DNA of 64,000 bases from Sordariomycetes sp. S80-01Y (lineage: Eukaryota; Ascomycota; Sordariomycetes): the NCBI GenBank assembly GCA_037042185.1, contig JAXQJY010000026.1, positions 1,736,001 through 1,800,000 on the forward strand. Direction: 5' to 3'. A model generated the notes under the pieces. That model was not told where the DNA came from. It made no database searches and was given only the letters and a program-made list of their open reading frames with translations. Positions 55,632 to 64,000 of this stretch are shown here, in pieces; positions within the stretch are counted from its first letter, which is position 1; the number at the start of each line of letters is the position of its first letter. Made by a program: the position numbers and the translations under genes.

Positions 55632-56619
55632 CGTGGCGTCACGGGGATGTGGTGGCAGCTGCGCAGGAAGAGGCTTATAACATTGACCGGTAAGGACAGA
55701 ATGTTGTCTCGCGCGTAAGTAGATTGTCCAGGTGATTCTTACAGCCGGGACAAGGTGTTCTAGGTGGAGTTGCAATACGGGTCGCAAGTTGGAACAAAGT
55801 CGAGGTCAGACGGTGGGGATGAGGAGGCCTCAGGGCAGCAATGTCTTGGAAGTTTATGTTCACCAGTTGGGGCTTCCAAGCAATTCGCCTCAGTGGGAAA
55901 AGTAAGAAAACCGAACAGCCTCGTCAAGTCAGACGGGCTTCCACACACTTGTTGAAAATTATCCTGCTGAAGCGCCTCGTTGCACTGCCAGGCTGGGCTG
56001 TCGCGTCTCTGTCCTGTCCTACATCAGGGATTTGGAATCGGGGTCCAGCTGGGTCGACGTCATTGCCAGGAACTGCGTCAATGCCCCACCATCGCGATCG
56101 ACACGGGCGGATCAAGGATCAAGGGCACGGAGTGGCTTGGCAATTGGCAGCCTCAGCAACATTCATAGCGAGCACAGCTGCCAGGAGGAGAGAAACGTAG
56201 AAACGCGTAGGTAAATGACAGCTACAAAACAACCAACACCTGCCGGAATTCAGTTGACAGTCGCAGAGCCCCCCTTTTCCATCCCTGAAAGCAAATCCCC
56301 TCCGCACCCGCACCGTCGTCTAGTGACCACTTCGTAACACGAGCAGCCGCCAAACACCGTCACCCAAACCCCGTTTGCTTTCCCCCAAGATCATCATCAG
56401 CGTGCCGTCGTCTGGCTCCATCCTTGTTGCTATATCGATTGTTTGGAAGGCCATTATATCCGTCTCCAAAATGTAGTCGCTCGACGCCCTGGTCACACAT
56501 CTGTAGTTGTAGCACGTGTTATCCGATCCGTTCTTCGAGATTCCTTGACCGACTCGCTATGTGAACGCTAGCACTTCACCTGCACACGTTCTTGCAAGTT
56601 GATCCGTCGCTCACGCCCT
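55632..56619. other. Intergenic, no gene seen
   Basis: 988 bp between the PTEN-like start and the POM33 stop. Short overlapping frames only. Confidence 0.45.
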
Positions 56620-57791
56620 TTATGAAGTCTTCTTCTGAGCGCCGCCGCCGACGTACTTGTTGACGTCCGTAGCGTCGGTGAATTGCCTGGCGCCGTTCTT
56701 GACACCGTCCCACACCTGCCTGGCAGCAGGGGGAGTGCCCTGGGCACCGACAAGCGAGTCGACGCGAGCACCGAGCTGGGAGAAGGAGTTCTGCACGTGC
56801 GTGCTCTGCGAGAAGCGCGCGCGGAGGAAGGCGGTGTACAGGGCAATCAGGATCCACGACCTGCGCTGGAAGAAAACGGCAGCCAGAAGCAGGCGGATCC
56901 AGAGGAGGATCTCGAGGGCGGAGACGACGGCCATGCTGGCGTCGTAGTACTCCTTGACGAAAACGCCAATCTTCTCAGCCAGAGGGTTGCTGGACTTGGG
57001 CTTGGCGGCGGCACCGTCGGCGGGGGCCGGCGCGGGGCTGATGGCGGGGAGAAGGTTGGCGCGCGTGTAGGTGGCGACGTGGAAGATGGAGTAGACACTG
57101 TAGGGGAGGAGGGCGAGGGGGTACTGGGGAGAGAAGAGCCAGACGAGGGCGAGGACTGCCTTGGTTAGCTGGCGTCCTGTTAAGAGGTGGTCGGTACTTA
57201 CGCAGGTACTGGACGTTCTCGTCAGAGGCCAGGCCGAGGACGCTGGGCGGGCTCTTGTTGCCGGTCTTGGCACGGGCGCGCTGGGTCTTGTAGACAACGA
57301 TGCCGTAGGTGAGGGCGGCAGCGATAAAGGATGTGCGGTAGCAGAACTGGGCCATGCCGCTGTAGTAGTTCATGCGCAGCCATGAGAAGGAATAGCGAAT
57401 GGTGGCGAGGATGAGGGTCATATGGCTGTTGTGAAGTTAGTCTAATCGTTCGTGCACGAGGAGACGGCTCTTTGCGAGGCTGTCGAGGCCGCGGTGGTGC
57501 TTTTGGCTGGCGTGGCCGGTCGGTGCGGATGGCGGGGAAGCTCAAAAGCGCTTTGGGCGGCTCAAGGCCTGGCAAAGAGGGGTTTCGTGAGGACTTACCC
57601 AGCGAACCAGGCGACTGTGAGAAGTTAGCAAAGGAACGGTAGCCAGGGGCAGATAAAGACATCGCAACGCCATTTGAAGCTATCGCGAGCTCTAGGCTGC
57701 CGCGGGGGAGAGGACACGCACACTGCAAGGTTTTGGCCAGGGCGAGCAGCCGTTCCTGGAGCGGCAGGTTGGCGGGCGGTGGAGGAGGCAT
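56620..57791 (-). CDS. POM33: TMEM33/Pom33-family ER and nuclear-pore membrane protein
   Basis: Exon 1 (57722-57791, MPPPPPANLPLQERLLALAK) ends at GTGCGT. A 16-nt micro-exon (57599-57614) encodes FAWFAG. Exon 3 (57202-57425) gives HMTLILATIRYSFSWLRMNY, CYRTSFIAAALTYGIVVYK and ends SDENVQYL. The last exon (56620-about 57160) gives AVLALVWLFSPQYPLALLPY and later membrane segments, ending NKYVGGGAQKKTS. The order and the TLQFAWFAGH join match Pom33/Per33/Tts1 proteins, which shape ER tubules and help place nuclear pores. The last junction is unresolved: a good GTAAGT donor and an AACCAAG acceptor 42 nt on leave a one-base phase mismatch, while the in-phase ACAG acceptor would leave only 25 nt. 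A sequence error or unusual splicing is possible. Confidence 0.85.
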
Positions 57792-59580
57792 GGCTGCTGT
57801 TGTATGCGGACTGCGTGAGTAAGTGTGAGGGTCTGGTGTTGGGAGGAAGTGGTGGGTGATGTAGCAGCGAGAGGTGAATGCGAGGTAAGGTAAGGCGAGG
57901 CGAGGTTGGGGAAGACGAAGAAGGTGGAGGAGGATGGCGGAATTCAGTTGGCAGGCTGAGGTGGTGGGTGGGTGGAGGCTTGTCGCAGCGAGCGCTGAGC
58001 ACAGAGCAGGGAGCAGGGAGCAGCGAGCAGGGAGCACCTCAGGCTGCAGTGCCTGTGGCCAGAATGGCGGTGCGGGTGGTGAGGTCACTGCCACGGCCGC
58101 TGCTGTCCTGAGCTGAGCGTCTGCCGCTAACAGTGGGGAGCTCGAGCGCGATACCTCATCGGCGCTCATCACCTTCATCATCATGATTGTTATTATCCGT
58201 GACCTTGTCTTCAATTGCGAGTTTGAGCTGTGATATCACCGCCGACGGTGCTCAATTCCTCAATTACCTGATTTTCGTCAGCTGCTTCCCACCAAAGACG
58301 CTGCGATAAAGATGCAAAGCCTCTGTCACATGCCACAAACCACCCAGAGACCAGCTAAACAGGACCTCGATGATAAAATTCATCGACAGTGGCTAAGTCG
58401 AGAAACTGGTTTGCTGGTTCCATCATCGACGCCACTTTTCAGCTCCGTCGTCTTTCGTCATTGCCGCCGCTAATCGCTGCTAGTGCGTGTCCAAGACACG
58501 CAGCGATAGATCTCGGTGGCCCAATCGGGCTTTTTGTCCTGTCGCGACTTGCCGAGGTGAATTTCGAGACCGACGAGGGCCATGGCGGAGGATAGGCAAT
58601 CCAGAGAGCAGTGCCCCTGAGACATCCTGGCGGCTTCGGGAGCCTCACTGGGTGTTCGAGACAGCTCCTGAGGTCGTGCTGGCCTCTTACTCACTAACAG
58701 CCAAGAAGTACAAGAGCCAATATCAATGACTAGTTATGTTTCCTAGTCTTGAGGTACTCTAGCCCTCTTTGGATATTTGAAGGAATAGAGAAGATGGCGG
58801 CCTCCTTAGAAACCCTCTTCCGAAGCGTTCCAGGCCTCTTGTTTCCCTCCCACGAAGCTTGTAGCATCCTGTCCAACCCCTTCATCACCACATTCCTCAG
58901 ATCCCCAAACCCCCTTTACCCCAAATATGGCAACCTAGCCTTGTAGAATGTTGCCTTTCTTTTCATGTCTTGTCATTTCCACATCACTCATCATAGAATC
59001 TTCAACCGCGTAATTTCCTTCTCGAACGCTTTCTTTGAGTTGATCGAGAAGAGCTTCTACATTTTGAGCCACACTCGCGCTGGCCGTGGGCCTAGCCGTG
59101 CCCAGGAGATCACGCACTGTTGCGTGCTGGTGCTCACTGCCAGGTCTCACTGGATTGCTGTGAATTGCGGGGAGAGGGACATACAGAGCATGAAGGTGGT
59201 GAGCATGGTACACCTCACGCTGCTCGCTAGCAGGGTAAGATTGCTGCGTCACCGTAGCCTGGACCCCATGAGGCTTGATTCGAGGAGCTTGCAAATTGAT
59301 GTCAGCTTGGATGCTTTACGAGGGGATTTGATGGAGTGTAGATCAAACTTCTACACTCCTGTTCAGCTAAGTCCGTGATTCACCGATAGGCCTCTCGAAC
59401 AGCTTCTGGGCAAAGACTCAACACACAACCTCGAGGATTGTGAGTGATCAAGTGTTACAAACATAGTACAAACGTATAGATCGTCTTGAGGTCTCCCGTC
59501 CGAGTCCACTATAAAACATTCAACCTTACTGAGAATCTCGTCCTGGACTTTTCTCCTTCAGCTCAACAGCCATCTTCATA
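57792..59580. other. Upstream and intergenic region, no firm gene
   Basis: Promoter of POM33 with GC-rich and purine-rich tracts. A minus-strand frame at 58935-59294 (EVYHAHHLHALYVPLPAIHS; ALLDQLKESVREGNYAVEDS) looks mildly protein-like but has no ATG and no clear upstream exon, so it is not called. Confidence 0.4.
57994..58035. repeat. Short GAGCAGG-type tandem repeat
   Basis: About five adjoining 7-8-nt units of GAGCAGG/GAGCACA type in the POM33 upstream region, a simple-sequence tract. Confidence 0.7.
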
Positions 59581-60279
59581 ATGTCACATGTTCACAACAG
59601 CCAGAACGAAAACGCCTCTCAGCGCTTCAACTCGGCCGACCTACCTCTTGAGGATCTTCTCGATTGGCAAGCCGAGCTCTGGCCACGCGGCCCAAAGTCC
59701 GACGATACCAAGGCACTCCTCGCCCGTCCTGACCTGAACGATCTGATCGAACAACCCCAGACAATGCACCAGCAGTCCGAGTTCCTTCGTCTGGAAAACA
59801 TAGCCTTTATCTTCTACAGGTGCTACTTCTACACGCAAAATGATCAGCGCGAACCTACGGGACACCCCATCGTCCCTGGCTCGGAGAAGTTCTGGCGCAA
59901 GGTAGCTTTCGACTACGCTGGATCTTCAGACGAGGCAAACTCCGACGCAGGTGATTGGAAGCTGATCAAGAGCCTGTGTTTGAGTTTACTACATGCCAGA
60001 AGGACGTGGCTGGGGGAGAATTGGAATCGGAAGAGGATCCCGGGGAACAAGATGGTCAGCATGATTCACATCTTCGGGCTCGCTTGCAGGCGCAGGGTTT
60101 TGATGGGGCTGCGGATGGACGAGAGCTGTGATCTCAAATATGATATCGATAGAAGCCCTGAGCAGCTTCAGCAAGAGTGCCAGGTGTGCTTGCTGAACTT
60201 CCCGCCGAGGGGAGCTGCAGAGGGCCCGATGTTTTGGAGGACTGGGTATCTTGCACAACCTCGAGGTCGATATGCTTAG
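59581..60279 (+). CDS. Uncharacterised protein, paralogue 1 of a tandem pair
   Basis: The ATG at 59581 starts 232 codons with no intron. It follows a short leader with CT-rich sequence, typical of an expressed fungal gene. The protein is helical with Trp-rich motifs (LEDLLDWQAELWPRG; FWRKVAFDYAGSS) and the segment SLCLSLLHARRTWLGENWNR. The latter aligns with ILLLNARRDYILRYGWEINE in the gene at 61 kb, and both are preceded by a (F/H)WR motif. No catalytic or membrane motif is seen and no signal peptide. The two genes are diverged tandem duplicates of a family I cannot name. Confidence 0.6.
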   Translation: MSHVHNSQNENASQRFNSADLPLEDLLDWQAELWPRGPKSDDTKALLARPDLNDLIEQPQTMHQQSEFLRLENIAFIFYRCYFYTQNDQREPTGHPIVPGSEKFWRKVAFDYAGSSDEANSDAGDWKLIKSLCLSLLHARRTWLGENWNRKRIPGNKMVSMIHIFGLACRRRVLMGLRMDESCDLKYDIDRSPEQLQQECQVCLLNFPPRGAAEGPMFWRTGYLAQPRGRYA

Positions 60280-60786
60280 AGTCACCGCTTCCCGCTTCAT
60301 TCTAGGTAATATCTAATCAGATCACGTATTTGGATTTGGTTCATGCTCATCCATAGTCTGAGTTTCTGCATAGGCTAATAAAAGCTTGCGAAAGCGATCT
60401 GCCTAATTCACAATTTCGTTCCGTGAGGCTCCAGTCATCCCATCAGAGTGTTCACAGCGTAAAGGTATTAGTCCAGGTAAAGTCTGATTCTGAGCGCACG
60501 GGATCGTCCTTGATCCAAGTTGGTCTGAAATTGGCCAGGGTTGGCTCAGCAGCCGAAAGCCGCGTGGTACAGAACGATGAGGACCGCACTTAGAAGACGT
60601 CTCGTTACACCCACGCAGTCGGCGATCTTGAGACACCTCAAATCACGTGGTCGCTATGAGACGACTAATAAACTGGTGCTAGTGGTGGTCCAAACCATTA
60701 TCATACAAAAAAACCATACCTGTATAAGACAACAGCGACGCATGTGGCGGGACATGCATTCGAACATGGCAAGTTCCACAACGGCA
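60280..60786. other. Intergenic between the tandem paralogues
   Basis: No supported coding sequence; it presumably holds the promoter and 5' end of the second paralogue. Confidence 0.4.
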
Positions 60787-61368
60787 CCATGAGCTCGACC
60801 ACCGTAACTTTCTGGCAGAGTATGTCTCCTCTCTCGAGGGTCTCTGCTTTGACTACATCGAAGACCTCTCAATACTTGATAATCGAGGGGCGTCGGTGCG
60901 TTTCGATAGAACCCCTACCCCCGGCCCCCCTGCCTCAGCTTCGACGCAGTACGCAGAAACATGGTTTCCAGATTATGTTTCGTCCTCGACCGCACCCAAC
61001 AGTACCTCCGGCAGGAAGATCCTTACCGGCCGATGAGCGAAGATCATTGGAGATTCATGGAGGACAGTCTCAAGAAACGGCTCCTCCAAGACAACGACCG
61101 CGACTATCACGAAGAGGTCGAGAAAGTTGTCATCCTGCTCCTGAACGCCAGAAGGGACTACATCCTACGGTACGGCTGGGAAATTAATGAACGAAATCAG
61201 GTTGTCGGTCTTCTGACTTGCTTTCTGCTCGGCCTCTGGGAGGCGTGCTATATGCGGGGAGTTATCGTGGCGAGGGAGCCTGCTATTGACACTCTTGTCA
61301 AATGCCCCATCCCATGGGAAGGCATTGAGGATCGTCTGGCAGTGATGAGAGATCTATTCGGCGTATAA
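60787..61368 (+). CDS. Uncharacterised protein, paralogue 2 (5' end unresolved)
   Basis: The 3' part (from about 60933 to the TAA at 61366) is clear: FDAVRRNMVSRLCFVLDRTQ, HWRFMEDSLKKRLLQDNDRD, VVILLLNARRDYILRYGW and a Leu-rich segment ending RLAVMRDLFGV. An upstream stretch in another frame (HELDHRNFLAEYVSSLEGLC then FDYIEDLSILDN, about 60788-60890) also looks coding, so an intron ending near the CCTCAG at 60931 is likely. I could not find a donor that keeps phase, and no start codon can be fixed. It is a diverged copy of the gene at 59581. Possibly intact with an unusual first intron, possibly damaged. Confidence 0.5.
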
Positions 61369-61537
61369 CTTTACTGGTCGAGAAAAAATCACAATGGACA
61401 AGCGAGAAACCCCTGTTACTCCATTTTGTGCACTCTGTTCATGAAAATGGCACTCAACGAGCGCTGGTAGGGGACTCCCATGAGGTAGCGTATATGTGCC
61501 CCTAAGTACAAGATTTTGATACATACCCACTTTCAAG

Positions 61538-63958
61538 TCAGGGCGTTGGGTATGTTAAACCAAAGAAGACATCCTCCAACTCACTCAAGATACCGTGCTC
61601 GAAATCACCCGACAAAGCAGCTCTGAATTTCGGGTTCACTCGGACCCGCGTCATGAGCTCCAAACGCAGCTCGTCATCGACGTAAGAAAGATCGACTTCG
61701 TGACTATCAAGACCTTGATTAATAAGTAGTCTTGACTCTCTTTCAGCAAGCCTCTCAATTTTCCTTATGCCTGCGAAAAGTTTTAGTATAGAGTACCTGA
61801 ACGACAAGGCGTACAACGTACCGCAACAGCGGATGCTGTCTGGGAGACATTTTAGTTTTTGCGTTATAGATGATTGAGCGGAGAACTAACCTGAAGTGAG
61901 AAGCTTTTCTCTGAAATACTTTGCGAGAACACCTGAACCACGCGACATTAGCATCCACATGTGCGCGAATGAGTTGTGTCGTCTATCATTGTCATTTAAC
62001 ACCGTCAAGTGCATAAGCTTCTTCAGAACGTTCGGGTTATAGCAATGAGAGGCTAGCATCGTTAGCTAAACATAGATAGAGGCAAGATTGAGCATGAATG
62101 AATCTGGAAACCAAACTCACTTTTTGCGAACACGTCCTCTGGGCCTTGTCGAATGTCATCAACGGCGAGGATATCCACCAAGTCTTGAGTCCGATCCTTG
62201 TCACCGGAATTAGCCTTCCTCAAAAGCTTCAGATAGATCCAAAGTCTTGCACAACGGGAGTTTCGAAAGGTAGCTGTGAGCAGAGACAACGTTTGGACGC
62301 GCTTGACCATGCTGCACCTCAGGGTCCATAAACCAACTGTCTTCCCCAAAAGGAGCATCTTCCCAGCTTGAGCCAAGTTGTTTAAGAACCCTACGGCTCC
62401 GTCGACTGAAGATAAAGTATCAGAACTTGGCTCTTGAATGTGAAATTGTTTTTAGAGTGAACTTCTTACCCTCCTCAAGCTTTGAATGCAGTTCGAAGAA
62501 TGCATGGGCTGGATTGGGACCAATATTTCCAATGCCTCTTGAAGAGTACATCATCTTGAGGAAAGTATCCTCTTTCTCCGAAGCCTTGCCGGTTGCCGCT
62601 GATATCGGCTCAGGCATGAACCTCCACACTAAAAGCTTTTGGGATCCTAAGGTCCGGATCAGGGCCTCCAAGCCCCTCAGAAACTTATACTCAGCGTCGC
62701 CCGCACCACCAGCGACGATTTTGTAGTGTTCGCAAGGCCCACAGACATATGATTCGACAGTCTTAAGGAAGCTTTCCTGGGTTCGGAAGGCGAGAACACC
62801 AGTCGGGCGAAGATTTTCCAAGAAGATGTTATTGATCTCCTGGACATGGCGGGACTCAATGAGATGATAAGCGAAGGAGAAAACGTCGGTCGGCCGATGA
62901 ATTCCATCATATCCTCCAACTGCACGTACCCTACCATTCACGATCTCGCAGTAGCTGTTCCTTGCTAATCGTATTGGGAGATCTTCGAGTACCGATCTCG
63001 ACTCAGTACCGAAGATCTGACCGTAGGTTGCCCAGTGGAGGTCCTGGCGAGCTCGACAAATCTCCGGGTCGAGGTCCTCTTCTGGTATTGGGAGTTTGCG
63101 GGAACGCAAAACGACCATCAGCCGCGGCGAGATGGGCGCGAACTCATGATATGAAGCATGCGTGCTGCCCGTAATCTCTCCCGTGGTGCTGTCTCGAATA
63201 AAATTGTTCGGCCCCTCGAAAACGTTGTAGCCATTATCGGTCAGAATGAATTCCTCGCCCGTAGCTGGACTTGCGCATATGGCCATGTAGAAGATTTGGG
63301 CATGGGTAATGAACCACCTAGCATCGTCGGGGAACATAGTTCGCGGAAGTTCCTCTATCCACTTGCACTGAGGATCCATCTTCAAATTCATAATTACCTC
63401 CAGATTATGGAACCAGACATCTCTGGGAGATGAGAAGTTCTGTGTCCTCATGTACTCGAGCAGTCGCTCGCGATCGTTACACTGGTAGTCTTCAGGGCTG
63501 TCATGATAGAATCGCCGATGGAATGTTGATCCACGGTATTTCAGCAAGAAGAGGAACTTCCTGACAAGGTCTCTTTCGATCCTCGTAAGCGTGATAGCGC
63601 TATCGCCTGCCTCGTGGGACTTGACAATCCGGCGGAACACGGTGCTTGCTTGGGACTCCATCTTGCCAAACATCGTTTCGATGCGACGCGCTTCGTGTGA
63701 TTCCGCTCCCGCTGGGTTGTGGTACATTGCCGGTGCTCCGAAAATGCGTTTGACGGAATGTACCTCCAGACGGAAAGGCGTTTTCGAAAGGTTGACGCAG
63801 TTCACCACGAGGTCACCGGGGTGTTTGCCTTTTTCATGGCGGCATCTGCACTTCTTTGATCCGCGATTCTTGGCTTCGGGGCAAGTGAATGGGTATGCGT
63901 AATTTTTAAGAAGGAATTGGGGGATGAAGTGTTGAAACTCTGTGCTTGAGGTGGCCAT
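61538..63958 (-). CDS. DUF4238 family protein, five exons
   Basis: Five exons (62470-63958, 62121-62405, 61891-62052, 61822-61839, 61538-61770) keep phase 1 at every junction and encode 728 residues. Exon 4 is only 18 nt. The start MATSSTEFQHFIPQFLLKNY is the hallmark of DUF4238, with a Cys/His cluster (CPEAKNRGSKKCRCRHEKGK) near residue 30-50. FVLTDN-like sequence (EEFILTDNGYNVFEG) and FAPISPRLMVVLRS follow, also typical. DUF4238 proteins occur in bacteria and fungi and have no established function; the core has been suggested to be a nuclease-like or defence-associated fold, which I cannot confirm here. The C-terminal 200 residues are helical and fungal-specific. The upstream open frame continues to the window edge but has no ATG. 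Confidence 0.85.
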
Positions 63959-64000
63959 TGCGGAACGCAAGTCGTTGAACACAGCATTTATACAAGAGCG

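Noticed and set aside
57222-58214. 330-codon Pro/Ala-rich minus-strand frame over the POM33 5' region
   Set aside because: It contains the POM33 exon 1 but otherwise runs through introns and promoter; composition is typical of a GC-rich chance frame.
58935-59294. 119-codon minus-strand frame with mildly protein-like sequence
   Set aside because: No ATG and no identifiable upstream exon; left uncalled.
1-64000. CRISPR arrays, tRNA or rRNA genes, LTR or other retroelement remains
   Set aside because: None recognised by eye; a covariance-model scan for tRNAs would be needed to exclude a missed one.

Overview
The window is nuclear DNA of a filamentous ascomycete (Pezizomycotina, most likely a Sordariomycete). 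Support comes from many short 43-75 nt GT-AG introns with CTAAC/CTGAC-type branch sites, about one gene per 2-3 kb, fungal-only families (large patatin/RING protein, DUF3435, DUF4238, NACHT-type NLR), clear orthologues of LTN1, MAD1, SYP1, TAM41, POM33, csk1 and a PTEN-like phosphatase, and a TA-rich degraded NLR that looks hit by RIP (repeat-induced point mutation). No species can be named from sequence alone. Exon structures were read by hand from splice signals and reading phase.

Left part, 1-16.4 kb, is accessory. It holds a decayed NACHT-domain NLR (1-1760), a RING plus patatin-like phospholipase gene (3.5-6.5 kb), a minisatellite, a GT8-like glycosyltransferase, a cluster of short intron-bearing coiled-coil genes including a MADS-box-like mini-protein (9.9-13.7 kb), and an intact seven-exon DUF3435 tyrosine-recombinase-like gene of 775 codons (13.8-16.4 kb, minus strand). 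DUF3435 recombinases are the 'captains' of Starship giant transposons, and patatin-like proteins and NLRs are recurrent Starship cargo. The gene points away from the core genes on its right and into the accessory segment, so 1-16.4 kb may be one end of a Starship or a remnant of one. This is the main find.

Middle, 16.9-33 kb: an acidic/basic orphan protein, a 1120-aa mitochondrial-type protein built from about 16 copies of a ~30-residue module, an F-box/LRR gene with an apparent one-base frameshift, a secreted protein with a Kex2-type site, and a GH115 alpha-glucuronidase. The GH115 gene is flanked by a diverged direct repeat derived from the 3' flank of the secreted-protein gene, and its promoter carries a tandem duplication of about 100 bp. 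A small gene with a glycine/alanine-rich hydrophobic segment follows.

Right, 33.3-57.8 kb, is a housekeeping block: LTN1 (ribosome quality control), csk1-like kinase and SYP1 (divergent pair; endocytosis), TAM41 and MAD1 (divergent pair; cardiolipin precursor synthesis and spindle checkpoint), an orphan gene, a secreted S10 carboxypeptidase, a PTEN-like phosphatase and a POM33/TMEM33 membrane nucleoporin. From 58 kb the window becomes accessory again: two tandem diverged paralogues of an unnamed family and a five-exon DUF4238 gene with an 18-nt micro-exon.
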